Part shown: piece by piece, positions 1 through 9,143 of the stretch
Layout of the letters: the number at the start of each line of letters is the position of its first letter
How positions within the stretch are numbered: the first letter of the stretch is position 1
Assembly (NCBI GenBank): GCA_016781525.1
Contig: JADDQE010000263.1
Coordinates: 25,342 to 89,341 of the forward strand
Source: a bacterium
GTDB lineage: Bacteria; Chloroflexota; Chloroflexia; Chloroflexales; Kallotenuaceae
Direction: 5' to 3'
Length of the DNA stretch: 64,000 nucleotides
Position numbers and translations under genes: made by a program
Notes under the pieces: model-generated
Told to the model about the DNA's origin: nothing
What the model saw: only the letters and a program-made list of their open reading frames with translations
Database searches by the model: none

Positions 1-745
1 CAGCGTAGATGCGCAGGTCGTCGTCGGGACTTCCCAAGAACTCAACCAGCGGCCCTACCACGTCGATCTCCGTCAACGTCAGCACCTGCAGCACGCTGTT
101 TAAGAGCGCCAAATCCTGATGTTGGTCGCGCATGGACCGGAGCACATCGGCGATGACGTCCCGGCCCGCGCCCGCCGCTACGCCTGCGGCGGCTGCCCGC
201 CGCACACGCCACTGGTCGTCGCGGAGTGCCTGCTTTAACAGCGCTGCATCGTGTTCGTTATTGGCGTCGAGGTTTTCGGCGGCTTCGAGCCTGGTAGCAG
301 GATTGGAACTCTTTAGCTGTGATGCAAGCTCGCGCTCGCGATCCAGCCGAGCGGTGACATCTTCAATCGTCACAATCGTGCCGGTAATCTGCTCGTCGCT
401 GCGCAGCGGGGCAATCGTCACCCGCTGCTGCATATCCTGGAAGTGGGCCGATGGTAGCGATGGTGAGCAGCGCAAAAGATAACGATGAAAGGCCGGCGAA
501 AGTACCTCGACCACGCCCTGCTCGAGCACGTGTTCAAAGCGTGCCAGGAGCCGACGCGTGGCGAGATCGGGCACCAGCGCTGTCAAGGGTGTGCCAATCG
601 CCGTAGCGGCGGATATGGCGGAATGCTGTTCCATCCAGCTGTCCCACGACACGACAACCAGGTCGTGATCAGTGGTAAAGACGCCCACCCCAGCCGGCGC
701 CGACAGCAGCTCGTCAGCGCGCATGGACGGTTCGTCCGTTTCCAT
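1..745 (-). CDS. PAS-HEAT repeat signalling protein (3' part outside window)
   Basis: This reading frame is open to the left edge, so only the first 248 or so residues are present. Residues 1-125 look like a PAS-type sensor: an acidic start, a strand with [13 protein letters not shown], then a second half ending in a [17 protein letters not shown] linker typical of PAS domains that hand on to an output module. From about residue 140 there are HEAT-like helical repeats ([19 protein letters not shown], then two more). The ATG at 745 overlaps the end of the upstream chemoreceptor gene by 32 nt; an in-frame ATG at 724 would shorten the overlap to 11 nt. It is the last visible gene of the cheA operon, so it probably senses or scaffolds for that pathway. 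Ligand and partner are unknown. Confidence 0.75.
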   Translation of the reverse strand, partial: METDEPSMRADELLSAPAGVGVFTTDHDLVVVSWDSWMEQHSAISAATAIGTPLTALVPDLATRRLLARFEHVLEQGVVEVLSPAFHRYLLRCSPSLPSAHFQDMQQRVTIAPLRSDEQITGTIVTIEDVTARLDRERELASQLKSSNPATRLEAAENLDANNEHDAALLKQALRDDQWRVRRAAAAGVAAGAGRDVIADVLRSMRDQHQDLALLNSVLQVLTLTEIDVVGPLVEFLGSPDDDLRIYA

Positions 746-2798
746 TTAGCCGCTCTGCGGACGCGTCAAGTGAACGCGCTCGCTCGAGCAGGCCCGCCGT
801 CGCCTGGCGAGTCGCGTGGACACCCGCGGCATTCCGATCCGTAATCATACGGATCTCGGATAGCCCGTTCAAGATCACCCCCGCGGCGGCCGAGTGTTCG
901 TGGTTGGCCCGGGTAATCAGTGCAATCTGTTGCACGATGCTTTGTATGACCGTGTGAATTTCCCGCATTGCCCGGGACTGCTCGGCCATCGCCCGCGCGG
1001 TTTGGTCTGCTTCGCGCCGCATCTGATTCACAGCCGCGCTAATCTCACCTGCCGCGCCGCTCTGCTCGGCCATCGCGCGGTTTACATTGTTGACAAGCCG
1101 GTTTAGCCGTTCCGCCTCCACCGAAACTTGCTGTGCAGAGGCGGCCTGCTCGGCCACCGAGCGCGCGGTTGAGGTGGCACCGCGGCGCATGGCCTCGACT
1201 GCCTGGGTGATCTCACTCGCCGCACTTGCCTGCTCTGCTGCAGCACGACGAAGCTGTGCGGCGAGTGTTGTGGTTCGCTGTGCCGCCTTGATAATGTCGC
1301 GCGCCGCCTGCCCTTGTTCATTCATCGCCTGCGTGACTTGTTGCACCGTGCGCCGCATCTGCCCGGTCGTATTGACGATTGTTCGCGCTGTTGTCGCCTG
1401 CTCGGCGGTTGCGGCGGCTACCTGACGCGCGTGCTGACTTGTCGTCGAGATGGCGGTCATCACCTGCTGCCCGGCACGCAGCTGCTCGTCCGTTGCCCGC
1501 GCAATCTGCCCGACGAGCTGCACGATCTCTTCGAGGCCGGAAAGAATGTTGCGTAGCCCTGACGCGCCTTCCGTGGATTGCCTCCCCGATTCGTCTGCAA
1601 CCCGCAACCCCTCGTTCGAGGTTGCGATCGCCTCCTGGACGACCTCTTGTAAGCTGCGGATAATCCCGGCGATGTCGGCCGTAGCCCGCGCCGAGCGATC
1701 CGCCAAGCTGCGGATTTCTTCAGCTACAACCGCAAACCCTCGTCCTGCATCTCCGGCACGGGCTGCTTCAATCGAGGCATTCAACGACAAGAGATTGGTC
1801 CGCTCCGCGATTAGATTAATCGTATCGACGATGGTGCTGATTTCGTTGGAGCGCTTACCCATGTCGCGCATCACTCCCGCGCTCTGGGCAACCGATTCTC
1901 GCACGCGCCCCATTCCTTCGATCGAGCGCTGAATTGCGACTCCGCCTTCCCGTGCCTCGCGTGTGACTCGTCCCGCCACCTCGTTCGCCTGGCGCGCCAG
2001 CGCTGCTACCGCTTGAATTGAACGGTCCAGCTCCTCGGCGCTAGTGGCCGCGCCGGTCGCCGCCTCGGTAATGGTGGCGGCGCTTTGTGCGACGCCCTGC
2101 ATCGAGCGGGCCAGCTCCTCGATCGCAGTCGAGACGCCTTCGATCGAAGCCGCCATGTTTTCGCTCATGGCCGTCACTTCCTCGATCGACGCCGCCATTT
2201 CATTGATTGCCGACGAGGTTTGTTCCGCCGCTGTGGCCACCTCGTCGGTGTTTGCCGCCATGACCTGGATCGAGCGCGTCATCTCTTCGAGCGAGGCACC
2301 CGTCTGGTTGACCGCAGACGAGAGCCCATCGGTGTCATCGCTTACACTCCCGATGGCCGTGGTTATATTGTTCATTGCCGAGGTCACTTGCAATGTCGCG
2401 GTCGCCATCTCCTGCGCGGTCGCCGACACGCCTTGGATCGAGCGCGTGGATTGCTCAACGGCCGTCGCCGTTTGTGTCACCATGGTCGACAAGGTTACGG
2501 TACTCGCCGTCACCTGTTCAATGGACGCGACCATTTCGTTAACCGACGACATCAGCTCCTCGCTCGACGTCGCGACAGACGCGGCCTGGGTTGCCGTATC
2601 GCGCAGCGACGCGGCCATCTCATTCGTCCCGCTCAGGGTATGGTCAAGGGAACGGACCTGTGCGTCAGCGCCCGTGGCTACCTGGTCGGTGACCAAGCTG
2701 ATCTCAGCGGCCGCCGCCGTTACCTGACGTGCCTGGTCAATGATCTGTTCGACTTCGGCAGGTTCTGCGTTGCGTCGTGAGCGTTGAAAGAGGCCCAT
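714..2798 (-). CDS. Soluble methyl-accepting chemotaxis protein, 694 aa
   Basis: Chemoreceptor signalling protein without any membrane segment, periplasmic domain, PAS or GAF domain. Almost the whole length is Ala/Ser/Thr/Glu-rich heptad coiled coil. The conserved receptor hairpin tip that contacts CheA and CheW is clear at about residues 332-368 ([18 protein letters not shown], followed by [15 protein letters not shown]). About 330 residues lie before the tip and about 325 after it, so the two arms are nearly symmetrical and unusually long. Repeated segments such as MAASIEEVT and AEQT/AEQS resemble stacked HAMP-like or methylation-helix units. An AGGAG-type ribosome site precedes the ATG, 18 nt after the cheA stop. 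The protein should sit in the cytoplasm and probably reads an internal signal or a partner such as the downstream PAS-HEAT protein. Confidence 0.92.
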   Translation of the reverse strand: MGLFQRSRRNAEPAEVEQIIDQARQVTAAAAEISLVTDQVATGADAQVRSLDHTLSGTNEMAASLRDTATQAASVATSSEELMSSVNEMVASIEQVTASTVTLSTMVTQTATAVEQSTRSIQGVSATAQEMATATLQVTSAMNNITTAIGSVSDDTDGLSSAVNQTGASLEEMTRSIQVMAANTDEVATAAEQTSSAINEMAASIEEVTAMSENMAASIEGVSTAIEELARSMQGVAQSAATITEAATGAATSAEELDRSIQAVAALARQANEVAGRVTREAREGGVAIQRSIEGMGRVRESVAQSAGVMRDMGKRSNEISTIVDTINLIAERTNLLSLNASIEAARAGDAGRGFAVVAEEIRSLADRSARATADIAGIIRSLQEVVQEAIATSNEGLRVADESGRQSTEGASGLRNILSGLEEIVQLVGQIARATDEQLRAGQQVMTAISTTSQHARQVAAATAEQATTARTIVNTTGQMRRTVQQVTQAMNEQGQAARDIIKAAQRTTTLAAQLRRAAAEQASAASEITQAVEAMRRGATSTARSVAEQAASAQQVSVEAERLNRLVNNVNRAMAEQSGAAGEISAAVNQMRREADQTARAMAEQSRAMREIHTVIQSIVQQIALITRANHEHSAAAGVILNGLSEIRMITDRNAAGVHATRQATAGLLERARSLDASAERLNGNGRTVHAR

Positions 2799-2816
2799 AC
2801 CGTCCTTGCTCCTCGT

Positions 2817-5369
2817 TTACGAATCTTCAAGTGTTGGAAGCGATGTCTCCGGCAGGCTCAGAACCTCGGATAGGTTCAAAATTAGCACGAGCCGGTCGCC
2901 AAGCGTCGCGATGTGGTCGAGATAGTTGCCGCTAAGACCGCTAACCGCCTCCGGCGGCGGTTGGAATGCATCTGCCGGCATACGTACAAATTCACGCGCC
3001 GTGTCGACGACCAGGCCTACCCGCCGCTCGTCGTGTTGGATTACGACCAGGCGGGTACGCAGATCGTACGGTATTTTGGGCAATCCAAACCGTGCGCGCA
3101 GGTTGAGGGCAGGAACGAGCTGTCCTCGCACGTGCACAATGCCCTCGACCATCGGTGATGCGTTCGGTATGGGTGTGATCTGCTCCAGCATGTCGATGTG
3201 TTGGACTACGCCACTGTGTACGCCGTAGGTCGTGCCTGCCAGCTCAAATAGAATATAGGGTTCAGTTGCCGTTGGTGTTGCTTGCATCGCCGAACTCGAC
3301 TTTCCGTCAGTATCACGCCGCGGTGGCGCGGCTGGACGTGCGCGTGGATCGCGTGCCAGCTGGACCAGACCCACCGGATCGAGAATCAGAACGACCCGCC
3401 CATCACCCAGCTCGGTCGCCCCGCCGATCCCCATGACCTGAACGAGCGGGTCGCTGATCGGTCGTACCACAATCTCCCGCTTGTCGAGCACCCGATCCAC
3501 GCCGAGCACCAGGGCGTGTGGGCCCTGTCCCAGCACGAGACCGTAGGCAGCGCCATTACTCGGTGCGTGCAGGCTAAAGACTCGCGGAAGCCGCATCAGT
3601 GGCAGGACACGCTCACGGTAGCGCACGAGCTCATTGTTTTCCAATGCAGTGATCGCATCCGCATCGATCTCAATCACCTCGCGTACGGCGGGCAATGGTA
3701 TGGCAAACATCTGCTCCGTAGTCGAGACGATCAATGCGTCCACAATTGTAAGCGTCAGCGCTACCTGCATGGTGAAGCAGGTGCCGCGGCCGACCTCGGT
3801 CGTCAGCGACAGGATGCCGCCCAGCTGGTGGATCGTCCGTTGGACGACATCCATGCCGACGCCCCGCCCGCTTACGTGATCTGCCTGCTCGCGGGTAGAG
3901 AAGCCAGGCGTACACAGCACATCGAGGATCCGCGCGTCATCCAGCGGCTCCGAATCTGTCAGCACACCCAGCTCACGCGCACGGGCCCGCAGCCGCTCTG
4001 CGTTGATGCCGCGCCCGTCGTCCGCAAGCTCGATTGTGACCACATCGCCACGCGCAGATGCCGATAAGGAAAGTGTGCCTTCAGCCGGCTTGCCCTGCGC
4101 GACCCGCTCGGCTGGGGGCTCCAAGCCGTGATCGACCGCGTTGCGGACGAGGTGTACGAGCGGATCAAATAAACGCTCGACGATGTACTTGTCGATCTCG
4201 GTATGCTGCCCGCTGATCTCAAGCCGTACCTGTTTGTTGAGGTCCCGTGCCAGATCCCGAACGACAAACTGCATGCGGGCGAAAATATCGCCCATCGGCA
4301 CCATCCGCGTCCGCACAACGCCCTCGCGCAGGTCCCGCAGCTGGCGCCACAGCAGCAGGTTAGTATCCTGCAGGTCGCGCCATTCTCCAACGTCAAGCCG
4401 CTGTTCAAGGTGCGCTAGCTGCTCAGCTAGCCGTGCGCGGGTAATGACCAGGTCGCCGATCATCTGCATCAGCTCGTCGAGGCGTGCAAGATCGACCCGT
4501 ACGATGTTCGCGGGCGCTACCGACAGTGGACTGTTCGCTGCGACAACCGGATTGGTGGCTGGCCGCGTGACCCCGTTCGGCTCATCCAGCTGCCACTCAA
4601 CTCCGTCCTCGGTCAATGGCTCGAACGCCGCGGGCTGGGCAGCCGTCGCGACGATAAATTCAAACGCAACGCCACCCTCAGGTCGCACCCGCGGTATCGC
4701 CTGCTGAATCTCTCCGATCGCTTGCAGCCGCGCCCGAATGGTATTGACGTTGATGCCCCGCTCGGCGAGCTCGGTTGTCGGCACGAAGACGAAGCGGACG
4801 GATCTCTGAGTGTGTCCTGCTGTCGAAGCCGGCTGAGCAGCTAGGGGTGCGTCCTCCGTGCTTGATGTGGCAACCGGCGCTGCGGCGGCATGCGCTACCC
4901 GATGCGGCTCGATCGCCGTGTTCAAGGCTGCCACAACCGGCTCGATGACCGGACCTGGCTCTTTGCGTTGCCAGGCCGCGAGAGCTTGCTCAATGAGCCG
5001 GGTCGCCTCGAAGAGAGCATCGAGCACCGGTGCGGAAAGCACCACTTGTTTATCACGCAGCGCCCTGAAGTAACTCTCGGTATGATGTGCGAGCTGCTCG
5101 ACGTCGCTTACCCCGACCATCCCGGCGAGGCCCTTGAGGGAGTGGAAACTTCGAAAGAGCTCTTCCAACAGAGCTCGATCGACCTCTGCTTGCTCGACAA
5201 AGGGTTCAAGCGCAAATAAGTTGCGCCGAACAGCAGTTAAGTGTTCATCGCACTCGGCGAAGAAATCGTCAATGAACTCGTCGAAAAATGAGTTGTCGGG
5301 CGGCAGCGAAACATTAACCACGGTTGTCTCGGTTGGCTCGAGCCATATCAGGTTAGGTCGCCCGCGCAC
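2817..5369 (-). CDS. cheA: CheA histidine kinase with two C-terminal CheW domains
   Basis: Hybrid chemotaxis-type kinase of 850 residues. Domains in order: Hpt (about 25-135) with phospho-accepting His76 in FHSLKG; a second small domain at 188-265 (ELAERGINVNTIRARL); dimerisation helices around 290-325; HATPase with N box (LVRNAVDHG, 407-415), G1 (DDGRGI, 450-455), F box (PGFST) and G2 (GRGVGMD, 501-507); a CheW-like regulatory domain at about 540-670; and a second CheW domain at about 703-840. The extra CheW may replace a separate coupling protein, none of which is seen here. The start is uncertain: GTG at 5369 lacks a good ribosome site, and a GTG 16 codons later would also keep the whole Hpt domain. 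It lies between a CheY-like gene and a soluble chemoreceptor in one operon. No CheR or CheB is visible. Confidence 0.95.
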   Translation of the reverse strand: MRGRPNLIWLEPTETTVVNVSLPPDNSFFDEFIDDFFAECDEHLTAVRRNLFALEPFVEQAEVDRALLEELFRSFHSLKGLAGMVGVSDVEQLAHHTESYFRALRDKQVVLSAPVLDALFEATRLIEQALAAWQRKEPGPVIEPVVAALNTAIEPHRVAHAAAAPVATSSTEDAPLAAQPASTAGHTQRSVRFVFVPTTELAERGINVNTIRARLQAIGEIQQAIPRVRPEGGVAFEFIVATAAQPAAFEPLTEDGVEWQLDEPNGVTRPATNPVVAANSPLSVAPANIVRVDLARLDELMQMIGDLVITRARLAEQLAHLEQRLDVGEWRDLQDTNLLLWRQLRDLREGVVRTRMVPMGDIFARMQFVVRDLARDLNKQVRLEISGQHTEIDKYIVERLFDPLVHLVRNAVDHGLEPPAERVAQGKPAEGTLSLSASARGDVVTIELADDGRGINAERLRARARELGVLTDSEPLDDARILDVLCTPGFSTREQADHVSGRGVGMDVVQRTIHQLGGILSLTTEVGRGTCFTMQVALTLTIVDALIVSTTEQMFAIPLPAVREVIEIDADAITALENNELVRYRERVLPLMRLPRVFSLHAPSNGAAYGLVLGQGPHALVLGVDRVLDKREIVVRPISDPLVQVMGIGGATELGDGRVVLILDPVGLVQLARDPRARPAAPPRRDTDGKSSSAMQATPTATEPYILFELAGTTYGVHSGVVQHIDMLEQITPIPNASPMVEGIVHVRGQLVPALNLRARFGLPKIPYDLRTRLVVIQHDERRVGLVVDTAREFVRMPADAFQPPPEAVSGLSGNYLDHIATLGDRLVLILNLSEVLSLPETSLPTLEDS

Positions 5370-5413
5370 ACGACGTGACCGGTATGCGACGGGTACGGGC
5401 TATTCGAGACGTA

Positions 5414-5785
5414 TTATACCTTTCTCAACAAGTTGGCAATGCAGGTCGCGAGCGCAGCCGGATCGAAGGGCTTGGTGAGATACCCCGTCGCTCCGGCGCC
5501 CAGCACCGTCTCGCGGCTGGCATCGTCGCCGCGCGTCGTCAGCACCACGATTGGAATCGTGCGGTAGGTCTGATGCGTGCGTACAAACTGTACAACCTCA
5601 AGGCCATGCATCTCGGGCATATTGAGGTCCAGAACCAGCGCATCGATCCGTGCCAGCGCCAGCTGCTCGATCGCTTCCAAGCCATTGCCGGCCTCGACAA
5701 AGCGCACATCCGGAATGCGGCGAAGCGCTGCAATCACCATCCGGCGAATTGTAGGAGAGTCGTCTACGACCAGAATCGTGCTCAT
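5414..5785 (-). CDS. CheY-like single-domain response regulator
   Basis: Stand-alone receiver domain of 123 residues, the length expected for CheY. The acidic pocket is VVDDS near the N terminus (D8, D9), the phospho-acceptor is D53 in LVLDLNMPEMHG, the switch Thr is in VLTTRG (T83/T84), and the conserved Lys is K105 in YLTKPFDP. There is no output domain, so it acts by binding a partner. An AGGA ribosome site lies about 11 nt before the ATG. It is transcribed just before cheA with a 44-nt gap, which makes it the probable phosphate acceptor from that kinase. Confidence 0.93.
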   Translation of the reverse strand: MSTILVVDDSPTIRRMVIAALRRIPDVRFVEAGNGLEAIEQLALARIDALVLDLNMPEMHGLEVVQFVRTHQTYRTIPIVVLTTRGDDASRETVLGAGATGYLTKPFDPAALATCIANLLRKV

Positions 5786-6024
5786 GCGCGGCTGTTTCCT
5801 ATAAGCGCTGCGTCACTCGGTGAAGACAACGGTAGCTCTGTGTTGGCCGAACTTTGTAAACCAGGCAAGTCGCTCAGAAGCCACGGAGATCGCCAGTTGC
5901 GTCGGTACAAGCCCAACTGAGTGGCTACCAAACGTCGGCTTGCGGCTGCAAACGTGGTTGAGGAGCTGCATCGTTACCAGTACGCGAGTGATCGCCCGGT
6001 TGGCTGAAGAGCAGCAGCTGCACC

Positions 6025-6387
6025 TCATGCCGATGTGGCGACGACTTGTGAAATTGTCGTCAGCAGGGTCCCAAAACTGAACGGCTTTGGAATAAACGCC
6101 GAGTAGTCGCATTCACCGGACCGATCGGGTGCCGACGCTGCACTCATGAGCACGACCGGAATTCGCTGATATTCCGGGTCCGCACGTATACGTTTACACA
6201 GCTCGCGGCCATCCACAAGCGGCATCATGACATCGCTTAAGACAACATCGGGCCGTACCATGGATAGTGATGTAAGCGCAGCCGCTCCGTGTTCTACGAT
6301 GACAGTCTCATATCCTTCATCTGTGAGGATCTCACTCACGAGCTCAGCGATTGAAATCTCATCCTCGACCACTAATATACGTGTCAT
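6025..6387 (-). CDS. Response regulator receiver protein
   Basis: Second single receiver domain, 120 residues from the preferred ATG at 6387, which has GAAGG seven bases upstream; a longer in-frame version to 6456 adds 23 residues with no receiver similarity. Key residues are the acidic pair in VVEDE, the phospho-Asp in VVLSDVMMPLVDG, the Ser switch in VVLMSAAS and the Lys in FIPKPF. It resembles the Spo0F/DivK type more than CheY. It is 240 nt upstream of the CheY-like gene on the same strand and may be the first gene of the chemotaxis-like operon; the 240-nt gap holds no other gene I can support. Confidence 0.9.
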   Translation of the reverse strand: MTRILVVEDEISIAELVSEILTDEGYETVIVEHGAAALTSLSMVRPDVVLSDVMMPLVDGRELCKRIRADPEYQRIPVVLMSAASAPDRSGECDYSAFIPKPFSFGTLLTTISQVVATSA

Positions 6388-6483
6388 GCGAACCTTCACT
6401 TCTCGTACAGTCAGCTCATCGTAACAATCCCCGCACGGCTGTGAAAGCAGTACCACCGCTACCTCGCCGAGGATTCCCGTTTG

Positions 6484-6783
6484 TTAAGCAACTCCGGTAC
6501 CGCGGTTTCGCGACGACAGCGTCGTGGCGTGCCATGCATCCGCATGCTTTTCCAAGGTCGAGCGCTGAGCCGACTCGAACGGATACGGCCAGACGGCGAG
6601 TCCAATGTCGATGATCGGCTTGGCGGGGAGACCCGCTACACTCGTTCCACCAATGTGCTGAATACCCTCGATGCTGCCGCCTTCGGTCACTGCTCCGAAG
6701 CTGGCGAGCAGTCGCGCACGCTCGCTGACAAAATTCTGGGACCAATGCGGCTGTGTTTGACAGAGTGACAGGTGCGGTTCCAT
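6484..6783 (-). pseudogene. GrpB-family (UPF0157) fragment, truncated
   Basis: The stretch from ATG 6783 encodes 99 residues. The first 70 match the start of GrpB/UPF0157 proteins: PHWSQNF, a run to FGAVTEGG, then the signature IQHIGGTSVAGLPAKPIIDIG (family consensus ieHIGSTaVpGLaAKPiiDi). GrpB proteins are usually about 170 residues and belong to the nucleotidyltransferase fold. Here the frame ends soon after the signature with a tail (WHATTLSSRNR) that does not look like the family, and no other frame continues it. A GGAG lies 11 nt upstream of the ATG. I read it as a 3'-truncated gene; a short functional protein cannot be excluded. Confidence 0.5.
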
Positions 6784-6970
6784 TGAGCAGCTTTCTCCGA
6801 TGCCTCTGTTGCCGAGTACATGGAGCCGCTGCGGCTCGGATGCGCTCGCAGCGGCAAAACTGGTGCAGAGAGACAATGTTACATCTCCACGTGCCGCGGC
6901 GCTAGCGAAAATGAGCCCTTGCTCCCGGCACAGAGCTTGCACCAGCTGCCGCCGAGGAAAGGAGGCAGCA

Positions 6971-7288
6971 ATGCCGATTGACGAACGTCAGGATAAAGCT
7001 CCGTTTATCAACGCGACGCCACAAGCCGAAACCGAGCTACGGCCGACTGATCAGTCTGAGTTTGGCGGCAAGCAGACGTCGAGCGCGACCAACGCGTCCT
7101 TTGCGACGGGCGCTGGCGAAGGCGCTGTTGGATATGACTCGCCGCCGGTGGGCAGTCAGTGGCTTGGGAATACCGAGGTGGACGGCGCTGAACACGCTGA
7201 TCCATACTTTGCGCCAGGCGGCCCAGCCGACGCCGACACCTCCCCAGACCGGGATGAACCGCCGGTCCCACCGGGAACGGATGCGTAG
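6971..7288 (+). CDS. Small acidic low-complexity protein, 105 aa
   Basis: Not recognised. The ATG at 6971 has a near-perfect AGGAGG seven bases upstream, which decides the start. The product is hydrophilic, rich in Ala, Gly, Pro, Asp, Glu and Thr, with no Cys, no membrane segment and no clear fold: an opening MPIDERQDKAPF, a middle rich in Gly/Ala/Thr, and a C terminus with DADTSPDRDEPPVPPGTDA. It is probably intrinsically disordered. It stands alone between the minus-strand GrpB fragment and the convergent pxp operon, with a small GNRA-loop hairpin just downstream. Confidence 0.55.
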   Translation: MPIDERQDKAPFINATPQAETELRPTDQSEFGGKQTSSATNASFATGAGEGAVGYDSPPVGSQWLGNTEVDGAEHADPYFAPGGPADADTSPDRDEPPVPPGTDA

Positions 7289-7307
7289 ACGCGCGGTGCT
7301 TGGGGCT

Positions 7308-7330
7308 GGACCGAAAGGTCCGGTCCCTTT
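7308..7330 (+). terminator. Possible weak terminator hairpin
   Basis: GGACC-GAAA-GGTCC stem-loop (7308-7321) with a GNRA loop, followed by CCCTTT. It sits 20 nt after the stop of the small acidic gene and before the convergent pxpC end. The short stem and weak T tract make this tentative. Confidence 0.3.
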
Positions 7331-7452
7331 GCTGAGGTGTCCAGGCTGCTGCCGTGTCCAGCGCAAGCAGCGAACATGCCTTCCCGTGCCCGCTCTAAAG
7401 CGCAAGCGTCTTTCCACCGACTGCGTGCGGCAGCTGCTTTCAAGCACCCGCA

Positions 7453-8463
7453 TCAATCAACAAGTGGAAGATCAAGCGCGGCCGCCCAAGCTAGGAGTCC
7501 CACGATTCCGTTGTCGCCCAGCGGCGTCGCCTCCCAAGCCTTTAGTGCCTTCCACGCGGCGACCGCCTCGGTGACGGTTGTGAGATCGAAGCGCAGCTGA
7601 TCGCCCGGCAGCAGCTGCGCGGCAAGTGGGAGGTCAGCTCCGACCACGACCCCGATAATTGGGTAGCCACCCGTCGTTTGCGCATCGGCAGTCAAGAGGA
7701 TCGGCCCGCCGTCGGGAGGAATCTGGATTGCGCCAGGCACGACGCCGTGTGATGGAATACTCGACGTCGGCGGGTTCGGCAAGCTGCCTCCCTCCAACCG
7801 GTAGCCCATGCGGTTGCTCTGCGAGCTAATCTGCCAAGCGCGTGCCAGAAGCGCGGCAACAGTTGCGCTGTCGAAGAGATCGCTATGTGGCCCGGGCAGG
7901 ATGCGCAGCGTCGGCAATTGCGAGTACGGCGGGCGAGCTTGGGCGGGCCAGGTGCGGCCTGCCTCTCGAAGGACGTCAACCCGTGGCATGTCGACCGCCA
8001 GGAGATCGCCTGCTCGCAACGGTCGCCCCTCAACGCCGCCAAAGGTGCCCGCTAAGCTCGTGCTGCGCGAACCAAGCATCTCTGGCACATCAAGACCCCC
8101 AGCGATTGCCAAATAGGCGCGAGCTCCCCATGGCTGTGAGCGCTCCGTCAGCTCCAGACTCTGCCCTGAGCGCGCAAAGATCGTGGTCCAGGTCGGCAGC
8201 GGCTCGCCATCCAGGGTGATGTTGAGTTCAGCACCCGTGATCGCCACCATCAACGCCGCCAGCAGCTCGAAAGCACAGCCGCCGGCAGTTAGCTCGAGTG
8301 CGGCCGCTCCGATGGGATTACTCACGAGGCGATTGGCAGCAATCAACGCAAAACGGTCCATTGCTCCACCCACCGGCACACCATAGTGCTGCGCCTCGGG
8401 TCGGCCCAGATCTTGGACCGTCGTGAGCATACCTGGACGTAGAACACGCAGAGCTAGCGTCAC
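7453..8463 (-). CDS. pxpC: 5-oxoprolinase subunit C (PxpC/KipA family)
   Basis: Large subunit-like protein of the PxpABC ATP-dependent 5-oxoprolinase, which converts pyroglutamate to glutamate. At 336 residues it has the normal length. The family opening is plain (LRPGMLTTVQDLGRPEAQHYGVPVGGAMD), as are NPIGAAALELT, the FGG-GRPLRAGD loop and the late TADAQTTGGYPIIG segment shared with urea amidolyase/carboxyltransferase-type domains. It starts at GTG 8463, in a 4-nt GTGA overlap with the end of pxpB, so the two are translationally coupled. Operon order is pxpA-pxpB-pxpC. Older annotation calls it KipA, an antagonist of KipI. Confidence 0.94.
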   Translation of the reverse strand: MTLALRVLRPGMLTTVQDLGRPEAQHYGVPVGGAMDRFALIAANRLVSNPIGAAALELTAGGCAFELLAALMVAITGAELNITLDGEPLPTWTTIFARSGQSLELTERSQPWGARAYLAIAGGLDVPEMLGSRSTSLAGTFGGVEGRPLRAGDLLAVDMPRVDVLREAGRTWPAQARPPYSQLPTLRILPGPHSDLFDSATVAALLARAWQISSQSNRMGYRLEGGSLPNPPTSSIPSHGVVPGAIQIPPDGGPILLTADAQTTGGYPIIGVVVGADLPLAAQLLPGDQLRFDLTTVTEAVAAWKALKAWEATPLGDNGIVGLLAWAAALDLPLVD

Positions 8464-9143
8464 GGCGTTATCCCATCCGCGAGGGGCTCGAAGCGTACTC
8501 TATCACCGGGCATAAGGAACGCCGGGGGCGTGTTGGCGGGGTTGAAGAGGCGCACAGGCGTCCGGCCGATCAAATGCCAGCCTCCGGGAAGCTGCGCCGG
8601 ATAAATGCCGGTAAGGCCGGCGGCCAGGGCAACCGAGCCCGGAGCAACGGCAGCTCGCGGCGTCTGGCGGCGGGGGATGGTTAGCGCAGTGCCAAGGGGT
8701 CCGATGTAGGGAAAGCCGGGCGCAAAGCCAACTGTAAGCACGTGGTATACTGCTCGGCAGTGTTCCGCCACCACCTCACGCACCGACAAGCCCGTCAGCT
8801 CAGCTACCGCTTCCAGGTCCGGTCCACAGGCGCCGCCATACCGCACCGGAATCGTCACGACGCGTGCCTGCGCTGGGGCTGGGGGCTCCATGTGGTCGAG
8901 TAGCTTGCCCAATGCGACCTCAACCTCTGAGGCGTCTACGGTCAGCGGGTCGAACCGAACAAGCAGCGAGGAAACGCCGGGAACCAGCGCCTCAATGCCT
9001 GGAATAACGCGCTCCTCCAGAGCAGCCGTGAGCGCGACGACATAACGATTCGCGAGCAGCGCCGGCTGCCCTTCAAGCAGCACCGCCGCCTCGCCCATGG
9101 GGCGGAAGCGCCAGGCGGGTGGTGTGGTGCTATCACGCTCCAT
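8460..9143 (-). CDS. pxpB: 5-oxoprolinase subunit B (PxpB/KipI family)
   Basis: Second component of PxpABC. From the ATG at 9143 the protein has 227 residues. Motifs include [13 protein letters not shown] at the N terminus, the mid-protein [21 protein letters not shown] (consensus vpV.YgGe.GpDL..vA...gls), [11 protein letters not shown], and the C-terminal [21 protein letters not shown] and [12 protein letters not shown]. The ATG overlaps the pxpA stop by 11 nt; an upstream extension of 45 codons would run through pxpA and is rejected. KipI homologues in Bacillus inhibit the kinase KinA, but with pxpA and pxpC alongside the oxoprolinase role is the better reading. Confidence 0.94.
   Translation of the reverse strand: MERDSTTPPAWRFRPMGEAAVLLEGQPALLANRYVVALTAALEERVIPGIEALVPGVSSLLVRFDPLTVDASEVEVALGKLLDHMEPPAPAQARVVTIPVRYGGACGPDLEAVAELTGLSVREVVAEHCRAVYHVLTVGFAPGFPYIGPLGTALTIPRRQTPRAAVAPGSVALAAGLTGIYPAQLPGGWHLIGRTPVRLFNPANTPPAFLMPGDRVRFEPLADGITP

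Noticed and set aside
2044..2780. Two plus-strand frames of about 230 codons across the chemoreceptor gene
   Set aside because: Shadows of the repetitive, GC-rich receptor coding sequence on the other strand, which has a clear domain match.
5813..6112. 99-codon minus-strand frame between the two response regulators
   Set aside because: Overlaps the receiver gene by almost 90 nt, has unusual Cys/His-rich composition and no family resemblance.
7008..7456. Several frames opposite and beside the small acidic gene
   Set aside because: Only the plus-strand frame from 6971 has a strong ribosome site; the others are arginine-rich shadows.
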